DNA of 64,000 bases from Arcobacter venerupis (GTDB lineage: Bacteria; Campylobacterota; Campylobacteria; Campylobacterales; Arcobacteraceae): positions 1,178,001 through 1,242,000 of the forward strand of contig NZ_CP053840.1 of the NCBI RefSeq assembly GCF_013201665.1. The letters are read 5' to 3'. This document shows positions 1-9,090 of this stretch, piece after piece. The translations under genes were made by a program, and so were the position numbers. The notes under the pieces are model-generated. The model saw nothing but the letters and a program-made list of their open reading frames with translations, ran no database searches and had not been told where the DNA came from. The number at the start of each line of letters is the position of its first letter. The first letter of the stretch is position 1.

Positions 1-286
1 CTAAAGAGTTCATAGCTATTATTGTTTCACCATCTTGTGTGTAAACAGAAATTTTACAAGGCATGACAATAGAAAGTGACATATCTTCACTTAAAAATTT
101 TTCAGCAATTATAGGATTACAAATATCAACAATTTGACACTCATTTTCTAATTCAATGCCTTTTGATTTTAAAGTTTCAGTTATATTATGAATATGTTGA
201 ATCCCAAATTTATATTTTGGTGATATTTCTTTTAATGAATCAATAACTTCTTGAACACTTTTTGTAGTCATTTCCATATATTGCAT
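1..286 (-). CDS. DUF302 family protein (3' end outside window)
   Basis: The first 95 residues of a minus-strand gene that runs out of the window. They match the DUF302 pattern: an initial segment with a helix (KSVQEVIDSLKEI), a central IVDICNPIIAEKFL stretch resembling the family's 'CNP..A...L' signature, then MSLSIVMPCKISVY and an acidic DGETIIAM strand. The start at 286 follows AAGGAAATTAT at normal spacing. DUF302 proteins are small alpha/beta domains of unknown biochemical function, some linked to sulfur or heme contexts. No signal peptide is visible, so it is probably cytosolic. Confidence 0.7.
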   Translation of the reverse strand, partial: MQYMEMTTKSVQEVIDSLKEISPKYKFGIQHIHNITETLKSKGIELENECQIVDICNPIIAEKFLSEDMSLSIVMPCKISVYTQDGETIIAMNSL

Positions 287-352
287 ATAATTTCCTTTAT
301 TGTATAAATTTTGCTGATTATAACTAATTAATTTTTATATGTTAATTTTAGA

Positions 353-964
353 TTATTTTCTTTTGACTTTTTTTCTAGTAGTGTTAATTTTATATTCAGT
401 TTTTTTCAATCTATCTATTAATTTTGAAGAAATTTTATACATATTAATTACTATCTCTTTTTTCTCATTATCAAGATTTATTTTAGTATTATCATAACAA
501 TTTAATAACGCTAAATAATCAAAATATTTCAAATAAGGATAAAAATATGTTGATTTTTCTTCTTCTATTACCCATTCACTTAAAAGACAAATAACAACTA
601 ATTCAGGTATCCAAAAATTTCCGTTTTTTAGTAATTTCTCTATTTCTTTTACTATAGAATCGTAATAAATCATTAATGATTCTTCTTTTTTTGCAATTAT
701 TTTTAAAGAATTATTTTTAGAAGCATTTTCTATTAAACTTCTTAAATACGAAGAATTAATAACTGTATCTTGTAGGTTTTCTAATAATTTTTTTAACTGT
801 GAACTAACAAAAATATTATCCTGTTCATTTCCTAATTGAAAATAAAATCCATGTTTTTCAATCTGATAAAAATAATCTTCAAGTGTAGTTCGTACAAATA
901 CTAATAATGCTTCAGTTTTTATATCTCTTAGTAAAAGAGGTTTTACTCGATTTTTACAAGTCAT
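353..964 (-). CDS. hypothetical helical protein, upstream partner unknown
   Basis: A 203-residue protein that I do not recognise. It is predicted mainly helical, with a long central helix region (residues about 50-125) and a basic C-terminus ending in RKKVKRK. There is no signal peptide, metal motif or convincing membrane segment. A segment around residues 120-155 (IPELVVICLLSEWVIEEEKS) is hydrophobic and acidic, vaguely reminiscent of helical ligand-sensor domains such as NIT, but this is only an impression. It lies 22 nt downstream of the chemoreceptor gene on the same strand, so the two are probably co-transcribed, and a role in sensing or receptor modulation is conceivable. The function is not established. 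Confidence 0.6.
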   Translation of the reverse strand: MTCKNRVKPLLLRDIKTEALLVFVRTTLEDYFYQIEKHGFYFQLGNEQDNIFVSSQLKKLLENLQDTVINSSYLRSLIENASKNNSLKIIAKKEESLMIYYDSIVKEIEKLLKNGNFWIPELVVICLLSEWVIEEEKSTYFYPYLKYFDYLALLNCYDNTKINLDNEKKEIVINMYKISSKLIDRLKKTEYKINTTRKKVKRK

Positions 965-986
965 TTATATTTTTCCTAGGAAAAGT

Positions 987-2561
987 TTAAAAACTTTCCC
1001 ATTCCGTATCATTAGATTTATTAGAAACTATTTTTGTCTCTTGTTTTACTGGTTTTTTTACTTCAGTTTTATGTATTACTTGATTTGTTCTTGTATTAGA
1101 TGAAGAGTTTAATCTCATTTCTTTAGCTTTAACATCATTTTTACCAATAAACTCTTTTTCATTTGCATTTGAAACTATAAGTTTTGCTATTGTATCAGTA
1201 TTCATGGCAACATCATGTGTTTGTGATGCAACAGCTGCATTTTGTTGTGTTTGTTGGTCAAGACTATTTACAGCATCATTAATTTGTTCTATACCTGTAA
1301 GCTGTTCTTTACTTGACATCTCTATATCTTGAATTAAATTTATAGTATTTGTTATATTTTGATTTAACTCTTTATATCCATTTATCATATGATTTGCTAT
1401 TTCTTTACCTTGATTGGCTTTTGAAGTTGCATTTCCTACTATATTTTTTATCTCTTTTGCTGCTTCTGCACTTCTACTTGCAAGATTTCTTACTTCTGCT
1501 GCAACTACTGCAAATCCTTTTCCTGCTTCTCCTGCTGTTGCTGCTTCTACGGCTGCATTTAAAGAAAGAATATTTGTTTGAAAAGCTATTTGGTCAATTA
1601 CTGTTATTGCTTCATTGATTGAATTTACTTGAACATTTATCTCTTCCATAGCAACTGTTGTTTGGTTTGCTAAATTCTCTCCATCTTTTGCAGATTTTGT
1701 AACACTACTTGAATATGTTGCCATTTTTTGAATATTTTGCGTATTATTTCTAATATTTGATGTTATCTCTTCTAAGGCTGCTGCTGTTTCTTCTAGGCTT
1801 GCTGCTGCTTCATTTGAACTGATATTTAATTTATCTACATTTCTTAATAGAATATCTGAGCTTTCATCTAATGTTAATCCATTTGATTTATTTTCAACTA
1901 ACATATCATTTACAACATTTGCAAGACTATTTAATCCAACAGATACTTCTCCTAAATTATTTCCTGTAATTCTATGTCTAAAGTCTAATTTTTGAAAAGC
2001 TATTAAAGCTTCTGATATTTTATTTAAATCCCCATCAACTTTTGCAGATACAATTTCAAATAAGTCATTAACACCATTTTTAAGTTCTTCTATACCTTCA
2101 TTTTTAGTTGATGCAGTTATAGTTTGTTTCATAATTCCTGTTTTTGCTAACTCAATAGCTTTTTTCACAGCATCAATTACTTTTTTAGCTTCTGTAATAT
2201 CTTGTGCAAATTTAATAACACGAGTTACTTTTCCACTTTTATTTTTTACAGGAGTATATGAAGCTTGAATCCAAACAGAACTACCATTTTTATGAATTCT
2301 TTCAAACTCATTTATTTGAGATATTCCTTTATCTAAATTATTCCAAAATTCTGTATAAGCTGTTGTAGTTGTATATGTTTTATTACAGAACATTCGGTGA
2401 TGATTCCCCACCACTTCATTTAATTTATAACCAAGAACATTTAAAAAATTATCATTTGCATGTATTATTGTACCATCTGGTTTAAATGAAATAATTGCAA
2501 AATTTTCATCCATTGCAACTAACCGTCCTTTTTCTTCTTCTGTTTTCCCTATATTAAACAT
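987..2561 (-). CDS. soluble PAS-domain methyl-accepting chemotaxis protein
   Basis: A 524-residue chemoreceptor without transmembrane segments, so cytosolic. An N-terminal PAS domain (about residues 15-125, Aer/BdlA-like, with [10 protein letters not shown] and the terminal FAQDIT) is followed by helical linkers. The MCP signalling domain comes next, with the highly conserved hairpin tip (about residues 325-370, [19 protein letters not shown] and AEVRNLA) that binds CheA/CheW. The extreme C-terminus is EWESF, matching the xWxxF pentapeptide that tethers CheR/CheB in enterobacterial receptors (NWETF). The PAS type suggests sensing of redox, oxygen or an intracellular small molecule. RBS AAGGAGATTATT lies before the ATG. 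Confidence 0.93.
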   Translation of the reverse strand: MFNIGKTEEEKGRLVAMDENFAIISFKPDGTIIHANDNFLNVLGYKLNEVVGNHHRMFCNKTYTTTTAYTEFWNNLDKGISQINEFERIHKNGSSVWIQASYTPVKNKSGKVTRVIKFAQDITEAKKVIDAVKKAIELAKTGIMKQTITASTKNEGIEELKNGVNDLFEIVSAKVDGDLNKISEALIAFQKLDFRHRITGNNLGEVSVGLNSLANVVNDMLVENKSNGLTLDESSDILLRNVDKLNISSNEAAASLEETAAALEEITSNIRNNTQNIQKMATYSSSVTKSAKDGENLANQTTVAMEEINVQVNSINEAITVIDQIAFQTNILSLNAAVEAATAGEAGKGFAVVAAEVRNLASRSAEAAKEIKNIVGNATSKANQGKEIANHMINGYKELNQNITNTINLIQDIEMSSKEQLTGIEQINDAVNSLDQQTQQNAAVASQTHDVAMNTDTIAKLIVSNANEKEFIGKNDVKAKEMRLNSSSNTRTNQVIHKTEVKKPVKQETKIVSNKSNDTEWESF

Positions 2562-2646
2562 AATAATCTCCTTATAATTTGTAATCTATCATTTCGTTTT
2601 GTAATATATTTTTATTTTGTATTCATTTGAATCCTCTATTTAAATA

Positions 2647-4842
2647 TTAATCTTTATACCTATCTCGAATCTCTTTAAATTTATCAATATTTTCAAAAAA
2701 TAAATCAATTAATTTAGGGTCAAAGTGTTTTCCTTTTTCATTTTCTAAAAGTTTAAAAATTGCTTCATCTTCCCATGCTTTTTTATAACATCTATGGCTC
2801 CCTAATGCATCAAATACATCTGCAATTGCTGTAATTCTTCCATAAATATGAATGTCTTGACCTTTTAAGTTTCGTGGATAACCTGTTCCATCCCATTTTT
2901 CATGGTGTGTCATTGCCACAACTGCTGCTGCTTTTAGTATTTCTCTTTTTGAGTTTTTAAGAATATTAAATCCAATAACCGTATGTTTTCGCATAATTTT
3001 CCATTCATTTTCATCTAATTTTCCAGGTTTATTTAAAATTGAATCAGGAACACCAACTTTTCCAATATCATGCATTGGGCTTGCTGTAAATAAAATATCA
3101 CACTCTTTTTCATCAAGACCAGATAGCAATGCTAAAAGTTTTGAATATTCTGCAACTCTTTTTACATGATTTCCTGTTTCATTACTTCTACTCTCTCCAA
3201 TTTCACCCATTTTATAAATAATTTCTCTTTGAGTATCTTCTATTTCTTCATGTAATTTTATAATTTCTGTTATTTCTTTTCTAATACTCATATACTCTAG
3301 GATTTCACCATTTAGATTTATAATTGGGATGACAGTTGCTAAAAAATAATGAATTTTTCCATCTTTAAAAATATTATGAACTTGACCATTCCAGATTTTA
3401 CCACTTTTTAAATGCTTCATTATTTTATTGTTATCTTCATTTAATGGGAATATTCTTTTTATATTATCATAAGGTTGTCCAATTAATTCTTCTTTGGTAT
3501 ATCCACTAATTTTATAAAATTTTTCATTTAAATATGTAATATTTCCTTCTGTATTTATTCTTAATATAATATTACTTTCATCCATTGCACTTTCATAAAG
3601 TTTTGATAAATTCATAATTTCTTGGAAATTATTTTGAGAGATATTATATTGCTCTTTTAAGTATTGTTTAGCTTGAGTTATTTGGGTTATATCAGTTCTA
3701 ATTCCTATATATTCAATTATATTTCCATCCGTATCTAAAATTGGATTTATTATTGATTGAACCCAATAATCACTACCATCTTTTTTCTTATTTTTAATGA
3801 TACCCGTCCAAGTTCTTTTTTCTTCTTTAATCACTTGCCACATATTTTTAAAAATAGAAGAATCTGTATCTGGATGTTTTATGATATTATGAGATTTACC
3901 TAAAAGTTCATCTTCTTTATATCCTGAAATCTCACAAAAAGCATCATTTACATAAGTTATGATTCCATTTGTATCTGCCTTTGAGACTATTGAACTTCTA
4001 TCTACAGTATTTTTATATTGTTCAAGAAGTTGCTTTGAACAATCCATTTTATCTTCTATCTCTTTATCATTTATAAACATATCAGTTTTTAAAATTAATT
4101 CTTCTATTACATAAGGTTTTTTTATTATATCTCTAACTCCTAATCTAAAAGCATCTCTTAATATAGTAGAAGAAATACTTCCACTTACAATTACAACTTT
4201 TATTTTTAATTCATCTAAAATTGTCTTTTTATTTTTTATTAAAAATTCAAAACCATTTTCTTTTTCTAATTCTAAATCAAGTAACATCAAATCAATTCTA
4301 TTTGTATTAATAAAGTCTAAGGCAATAGTTATATTTGAAGCTGTTAATACTTTATACTTTCTATTTTCATATATATCTTTAAGTTGTTCTCTAACAACAA
4401 AAGAATCTTCTACTATTAAAATTGTTTTTGCTATATTTTTTTCAAGTTGTTTTATCAAATTAGGTATTTCAGAAATTTTATATATAAAATTTTTATCTTT
4501 ATTTATAAAATCAATTATCCCTTTTTGATAAGAAATTTCTCTTAATTGAGAATCTGTTTGTGATGTAAGAACTATTATTTTAGTTTTTGATGAAGACCAC
4601 TCTTTTATAAGTTCATAACCATTTCCATCAGGGAGATTAATATCTAAAATTATATAGTTTATTTCTATTGAGTTTATTTTTTCTCTTGCATCTTTTATAC
4701 TTGTTGATAAGAAAGTATTAAATCCATTATTTGAAAAAATATTATCAATAATCTTAATCATAGAAGAAGAATCTTCTACGATTAAGATATTGAATTTTTT
4801 AGTATCAAAGATAAATTTTTCAAAATAATTACAATTTTGCAT
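2647..4842 (-). CDS. REC-REC-PAS-PAS-HD-GYP cyclic-di-GMP phosphodiesterase
   Basis: A five-domain cytosolic signalling protein of about 731 residues. Two tandem receiver domains (LIVEDS at each N-edge; LDINLPDGNGYE and LDLELEKENGFE around the phospho-Asp) are followed by two PAS domains (NDAFCEISGYKEDELLG and NEKFYKISGYTKEELIG). A complete HD-GYP domain ends the protein, with HDIGK, HHEKWDGTGYP and ADVFDAL. The HD-GYP motif is intact, so c-di-GMP hydrolysis is likely. I place the start at the ATG at 4842 because AGGAAGGA lies about 8 nt before it; an upstream in-frame TTG (4863) has no ribosome-binding site. It probably turns phospho-relay and PAS signals into changes in motility or biofilm formation. 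Confidence 0.9.
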   Translation of the reverse strand: MQNCNYFEKFIFDTKKFNILIVEDSSSMIKIIDNIFSNNGFNTFLSTSIKDAREKINSIEINYIILDINLPDGNGYELIKEWSSSKTKIIVLTSQTDSQLREISYQKGIIDFINKDKNFIYKISEIPNLIKQLEKNIAKTILIVEDSFVVREQLKDIYENRKYKVLTASNITIALDFINTNRIDLMLLDLELEKENGFEFLIKNKKTILDELKIKVVIVSGSISSTILRDAFRLGVRDIIKKPYVIEELILKTDMFINDKEIEDKMDCSKQLLEQYKNTVDRSSIVSKADTNGIITYVNDAFCEISGYKEDELLGKSHNIIKHPDTDSSIFKNMWQVIKEEKRTWTGIIKNKKKDGSDYWVQSIINPILDTDGNIIEYIGIRTDITQITQAKQYLKEQYNISQNNFQEIMNLSKLYESAMDESNIILRINTEGNITYLNEKFYKISGYTKEELIGQPYDNIKRIFPLNEDNNKIMKHLKSGKIWNGQVHNIFKDGKIHYFLATVIPIINLNGEILEYMSIRKEITEIIKLHEEIEDTQREIIYKMGEIGESRSNETGNHVKRVAEYSKLLALLSGLDEKECDILFTASPMHDIGKVGVPDSILNKPGKLDENEWKIMRKHTVIGFNILKNSKREILKAAAVVAMTHHEKWDGTGYPRNLKGQDIHIYGRITAIADVFDALGSHRCYKKAWEDEAIFKLLENEKGKHFDPKLIDLFFENIDKFKEIRDRYKD

Positions 4843-4951
4843 TAAAAAATATTCCTTCCTCAATTGTATAATTGTTAATAAAATAATACAAAAAAGATGT
4901 GACTTATTTGTGAGTTTGTATTAAATAATTTTTAAATTGTTAATAAAATTA

Positions 4952-6130
4952 TTAAATAGGGATTTTTATAGTAAATTCAAAACCGTTATTTATATTTTTT
5001 GTTTCTATTTTTCCTTTCATATTTTGTTCGATAATTATTTTAGTCATATATAATCCTATCCCTGTTCCATGTGAATTTGCTTTAGTAGTAAAATATGGTT
5101 CAAATATAGATGTAAAATTTTCTTCATTTTCTATTCCTCCACCATTGTCTTGAATAATTAAATTTACAAAAGAATCATCTTTTTTAGCATTTAATAAAAT
5201 CATTCCATTTTTTATATTTTTATTTAGTATTGCTTCTTTTGAATTAATTAATACATTGATTAAAGCTTGTTGCAATTGATTTTCCAAACACACGAGCAAA
5301 ATTGGTTCTTGTATATTAACCTCTATTTTTATGTTATTTATTTTGAGTTGTAAACTAATTAAAGATATTACTTTTAAAATTATTTTTTTTAAGGAAACTT
5401 CCTTGAATTTTTCCTCTGGTTTATAGAAATTTCTAAAATCATCAATTGTTTGAGACATGAAATTTACTTGATTATTCATTTTAATAATCCAGTTATCAAT
5501 ATAATCTTTTGTTAATTTAGAATTTAATAATTTTTTAGTTATAGAAGCACTTAGTAGAGAAATTGTATTAAGGGGTTGTCTCCAATTATGTGCTATTGCA
5601 GCCATCATTTCACCCATTGTTGCCATTTTAGATTGTTGAACAAGTAGTCTTTCTTGTTTAAATCGTTTCTTAATCTCTTCTTCAACTTTTTGTTCAAGTT
5701 TTTCTTGAAAATATTTTTCTTCTGTAATATCATTATGCACACCAATCATTCTTATTGGTTTCCCGTGGTCATCTCTAATTATATTTCCTCTACATCTAAC
5801 CCAAATTGTATGTCCTTTTTTATGTTTGTATCGTACAATTTGATCATAGGGATAATTTGGATTTTCATAGTGTTTATAAAAGTTTTCAGTTGCTTTTTTT
5901 AAATCTTCCGGAAATATTATTTCTTGCCATTGTGAAGATAAATGTTCTTTTTCTTCTGGTAAATAACCTAATACTTGCCAAAATTTAGGACTCATCCATT
6001 CATTTTGAGGATTTTCAAGATCCCAATACCATACTCCATCTAAAGAGTTTTCTTCTAAAAAATCAAAAATTATTGAATCTTTTTTAATTTTTTCATAGAA
6101 TTCAGTTTTTAAATAGTGATTTTGTTTCAT
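4952..6130 (-). CDS. PAS-domain sensor histidine kinase (soluble)
   Basis: A 392-residue kinase with no membrane span. An N-terminal PAS_3-type fold (residues about 25-140, with WYWDLENPQNEWMSPKFW and the PAC end IGVHNDITEEK) leads into a coiled coil. The dimerisation box follows, with the probable phospho-acceptor His181 (AAIAHNWRQPLN), then a HATPase domain with N-box (INVLINSKEA), G1 (DNGGGI) and G2 (GTGIGLYMTK). It lies 14 nt downstream of the response-regulator gene on the same strand, so the two form a two-component pair. The kinase is cytosolic, so the signal is internal or comes through PAS ligand or redox state. The ligand is unknown. Confidence 0.9.
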   Translation of the reverse strand: MKQNHYLKTEFYEKIKKDSIIFDFLEENSLDGVWYWDLENPQNEWMSPKFWQVLGYLPEEKEHLSSQWQEIIFPEDLKKATENFYKHYENPNYPYDQIVRYKHKKGHTIWVRCRGNIIRDDHGKPIRMIGVHNDITEEKYFQEKLEQKVEEEIKKRFKQERLLVQQSKMATMGEMMAAIAHNWRQPLNTISLLSASITKKLLNSKLTKDYIDNWIIKMNNQVNFMSQTIDDFRNFYKPEEKFKEVSLKKIILKVISLISLQLKINNIKIEVNIQEPILLVCLENQLQQALINVLINSKEAILNKNIKNGMILLNAKKDDSFVNLIIQDNGGGIENEENFTSIFEPYFTTKANSHGTGIGLYMTKIIIEQNMKGKIETKNINNGFEFTIKIPI

Positions 6131-6144
6131 TTTTAACTTTATTA

Positions 6145-6825
6145 TTAGTTTTTAATTTCTAACTTATATCCAACCTTTGGAATATTTTCAATTATATCGC
6201 AAGATAATTTTTTACGAATGTTTTTTACTAATGTTCTCAAACTTGTGCTAGTCATAATTTTGCCATCATTCCATAATACTTGTTCAATTGTCATATATGA
6301 AACTACTGAGTTTTTTTTCTGTAATAATAATTTTATAAATTCTATTTCTTTATAAGTCAATTTTTTAACTTTATTATTAACTATTACTTGCGAATTTTCT
6401 AAATCTAAAATAGTTGAGGAATTTAATTGAATATTATTTATCAACTGATGATTTTGGTGATAAAATATTTTAGCCATTATCTCTTCTATCTTGTCCAAAG
6501 TTAGTGGTTTAGTAATATATCCTTGTATATTGCTGTTAGAAGCTTTTAGCAGATTATCACTATCTGAATATGCAGAAATGACTATAATTGGGATAGAATA
6601 ATCAATTTTTCGAATTTTATTTATTGTATCTAGTCCATTTAATTTAGGTATATTTATATCACATAAGATTACATCAATTTTGTTATTTTTGAAAGTTTCA
6701 AAAGCTTCATCTCCATTTGTTGCTTTTAAAACAGTAGAAAATTCTGATTCAAAAAGTTCAATCATAATTTCTAATGTTTCTATATTATCTTCAACAATTA
6801 AAATATTTTGTTTAGAAAAATCCAT
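6145..6825 (-). CDS. OmpR-type two-component response regulator
   Basis: A 226-residue protein. The N-terminal receiver (residues 5-120) has acidic residues E12/D13, phospho-Asp D56 in ILCDINIP and the KP motif in GYITKPLT. The C-terminal winged-helix DNA-binding domain (about residues 140-225) is of Trans_reg_C type, with LTYKEIEFIKLLLQKK and SLRTLVKNIRKKL. It is the first gene of the pair with the PAS histidine kinase. The start is preceded by AAGGAG. A TTGTACAT sequence lies about 14 nt upstream of the ATG, the same heptamer that is repeated before acnB; this may be chance. Targets are unknown. Confidence 0.92.
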   Translation of the reverse strand: MDFSKQNILIVEDNIETLEIMIELFESEFSTVLKATNGDEAFETFKNNKIDVILCDINIPKLNGLDTINKIRKIDYSIPIIVISAYSDSDNLLKASNSNIQGYITKPLTLDKIEEIMAKIFYHQNHQLINNIQLNSSTILDLENSQVIVNNKVKKLTYKEIEFIKLLLQKKNSVVSYMTIEQVLWNDGKIMTSTSLRTLVKNIRKKLSCDIIENIPKVGYKLEIKN

Positions 6826-6873
6826 ACTTTACTCCTTGATGTACAACAATCTTATATAATTTATACTTTAATA

Positions 6874-8496
6874 TTATTTATAAAAAGCCAATTTTTTAAC
6901 TTCTAATTTATCAAACATTGACAACATATTGTTATAATCTTTGTGTAAAGTTCTATTTATTAAAAAGCCTTTACCTTCAATAACATCTACTGCTTTTTGG
7001 ATTTTTTCTTTTCCATAAACATTATTTAATGCAGTTTCATACTCTTCCCATACAAGTTCATCATTTTGCATTCTAAGAAGTTGAGCTACTAAATGACCAA
7101 ATTTATTGTTTGAAAACTCTAAAATTTCTAAAGCATCATCATACTCTTCTAAAAGAAGTAACATTTGAGCTTTAAAATCTCCCATTGTAAAGTTTTCTTC
7201 AAAAATAACACCAATATATAGTTGCATATTAAGTGAATCATCTAAACTATCAAGTGTGTCTAAAATCTCATTTGTATCATACTTTTCAAAGTTTAAAACC
7301 ATATCTCGGATTAGTTTTCCATTATTTTTGTTGTTATAAACCATGTCATCTAGTGGATAAACTTCTGAGAAATTTGGAACAATCATTTGACAAGAATAAA
7401 AATCTAAATAAGTATATTCTCTTACATACATTTCTCTATCTTGAGATTTTAAAATATCAAGTAAAAATGCGTATTCATCATCGCTTCCATTTCCTTCATA
7501 TTTCCAAGGAGCATATTCAAAACTTTTTTTAGAGCTTAAAAATGGGAAACCTAATTTTCCATTTGAATCAATAAAGTGAGCTTCTAAGTTAAAACTATCA
7601 GCTACTAAACTCATATCAAAAGTAGGAATTTCAAAGGCATCAAGATTTGTCAAATCTCTTCCTTGCATAAGTTCTGTCATAGTTCGCTCAAGACTTACTT
7701 CCAAAATAGGGTGCGCTCCAAAAGATACAAAAAGAGTATTGTTTTTAGTGTTTATTAGTGAAATTGCCGTTACAGGAAAAACTCCACCAAGCGATGCATC
7801 TAAAATCTCGATTATGTAACCTAAATCCCTTAAAGTTTGAGCATCTTTGTAAACTTTTGGAAATGATTTTACAACTTCTTCAGGAAACTGTGGAAGTGCA
7901 TAACCCTCTTTGATGATAGCAATTTTTGCGTATCTTTCAAAGATTTCACTAAGTGCTTGAACTTTTGCTTCATTTGCTGTATTTCCAGTTGCAAGTCCGT
8001 TGCTCACAAAAAGGTTACTTAAAATATTTATTGGAATATATGTTTTTTCTTTTGTTGATTCTTTGATGAATGGTAAAGCTACGATTTTGTCCATATAATC
8101 GCTGTTAAAATCCACTAAATCTTTGTCTTCAAGTTCACCATTTGCACTATAAATATTTTTTAATTCAGGATTTAAATAATCTCCTCCAAAATCAAAAGCA
8201 ACTTCATCAGGATAATATTTTCTATTTGGTAAATGGAAATCTATAAAAAAGTTGTTAGTTTGTAATCTTTCAATGTATTCTCCATAAGCACTAGCTATTG
8301 AAGCATCTGAGATTGTTCCTTTTCCATTTGAATAGATGTGATTTGGTGCTTCATTTGAAGCTAAATTTACTGAAAAGCAGTTTTCTAAAGGGTGTTTTTC
8401 TTGTGAAAATGAGGCTTCACAACCAACATCTTTTAATACAGCTTTCATTTTATTAATTGATTGTTCTACTGGGCTATTTTTTGATAATAAGTTCAT
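6874..8496 (-). CDS. ycaO: YcaO-domain protein
   Basis: A YcaO-family protein of about 540 residues. The middle holds the YcaO core, with GKGTISDASIASAYGEYIERL, GNTANEAKVQALSEIFERYAK and a later SFGAHPILEVSLERTMTELMQG; these are the Glu-rich ATP/Mg-binding segments of the family. Length and the tetratricopeptide-like C-terminal third resemble E. coli YcaO (586 aa), which assists RimO in methylthiolation of ribosomal protein S12 and is an ATP-dependent amide-backbone activator in RiPP systems. No precursor peptide or cyclodehydratase partner is nearby, so the housekeeping role is favoured. I prefer the start at 8496: the longer form's ATG (8544) overlaps a TATAAT box and has no RBS. Confidence 0.85.
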   Translation of the reverse strand: MNLLSKNSPVEQSINKMKAVLKDVGCEASFSQEKHPLENCFSVNLASNEAPNHIYSNGKGTISDASIASAYGEYIERLQTNNFFIDFHLPNRKYYPDEVAFDFGGDYLNPELKNIYSANGELEDKDLVDFNSDYMDKIVALPFIKESTKEKTYIPINILSNLFVSNGLATGNTANEAKVQALSEIFERYAKIAIIKEGYALPQFPEEVVKSFPKVYKDAQTLRDLGYIIEILDASLGGVFPVTAISLINTKNNTLFVSFGAHPILEVSLERTMTELMQGRDLTNLDAFEIPTFDMSLVADSFNLEAHFIDSNGKLGFPFLSSKKSFEYAPWKYEGNGSDDEYAFLLDILKSQDREMYVREYTYLDFYSCQMIVPNFSEVYPLDDMVYNNKNNGKLIRDMVLNFEKYDTNEILDTLDSLDDSLNMQLYIGVIFEENFTMGDFKAQMLLLLEEYDDALEILEFSNNKFGHLVAQLLRMQNDELVWEEYETALNNVYGKEKIQKAVDVIEGKGFLINRTLHKDYNNMLSMFDKLEVKKLAFYK

Positions 8497-8590
8497 TTGA
8501 TTTTGTTCTTTCTTCTTGTTAATTTTTCTATAAAAGGTATTCATTATAGCTGAAAATTTTATATTCCAAGAATAGGGCGTAAATATTAGC

Positions 8591-8596
8591 TACAAT
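8591..8596 (+). promoter_or_regulatory. probable -10 box of the small basic protein gene
   Basis: TACAAT about 35 nt before the ATG at 8631, in a 134-bp divergent region shared with ycaO. The ycaO-side counterpart is TATAAT on the minus strand at about 8541-8546. Inferred from position only. Confidence 0.35.
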
Positions 8597-8630
8597 ACGA
8601 AATCAATAGAAAATATATAAAGGTTTATAA

Positions 8631-9059
8631 ATGGCAAAAGGTAAAAAAACAATAATCAAAGAGATTAAAAAATTAGATGATGAAATATTATTAATAAATG
8701 GAAAAGAGTATGTAATCGTTGAAGACACAGTTGATATCGAAACAGCAACTACAATGAAAATTTCATCAAATGGAAATAGAATTTTAAGATTTGAAGATGA
8801 AAAGAAAAAAGCAACAATCGATGTAAAAAGAGATATTGAGATAGTTAAATATTCATTTAAAGATGCAAGTGTTGCCAAAAAATTTGCAAAAGGTTATGAC
8901 AAAACAGTTATCACACCAGATGACAAAAGAGAAGAGATAGGAAATGCAAGTTCATTTAAAAAAGCTAGAAAAATTATAAATACATATATCTCAAAAGATG
9001 GTGTAAATTTTGACCCTAAAAATGGTAAAACTACATTTTATGTGACGGAAGAAGCGTAA
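8631..9059 (+). CDS. small hypothetical basic protein
   Basis: A 142-residue, Lys-rich protein with no recognised family, signal peptide or membrane segment. The sequence alternates charged strands: residues 17-75 look like a small beta-rich domain (EILLINGKEYVIVEDTVDIE, then NRILRFEDEKKKATIDV). The second half is more helical, with Lys clusters. The start follows AAAGG at 7 nt, and TACAAT about 35 nt upstream may be its -10. It is monocistronic, divergent from ycaO and convergent with the HNH gene. Nucleic-acid binding is possible from the charge but is not shown. Confidence 0.65.
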   Translation: MAKGKKTIIKEIKKLDDEILLINGKEYVIVEDTVDIETATTMKISSNGNRILRFEDEKKKATIDVKRDIEIVKYSFKDASVAKKFAKGYDKTVITPDDKREEIGNASSFKKARKIINTYISKDGVNFDPKNGKTTFYVTEEA

Positions 9060-9068
9060 AAATTTTAA

Positions 9069-9090
9069 AGGGATTTTCTACAAAATCCCT
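9069..9090. terminator. hairpin between convergent genes
   Basis: AGGGATTTT, a CTAC loop and AAAATCCCT form a 9-bp stem between the small basic protein gene (+) and the HNH gene (-). The hairpin overlaps the last codons of the HNH gene. A/T-rich flanks on both sides make it a plausible bidirectional terminator. Confidence 0.55.

Noticed and set aside
1349-1618. Leu-rich plus-strand frame inside the chemoreceptor gene
   Set aside because: Antisense shadow of the Ala/Glu-rich MCP helix; there is no promoter or RBS.
6874-8496. RiPP biosynthetic cluster built on YcaO
   Set aside because: There is no precursor peptide, dehydrogenase, cyclodehydratase partner or exporter nearby; the architecture fits the stand-alone YcaO group.
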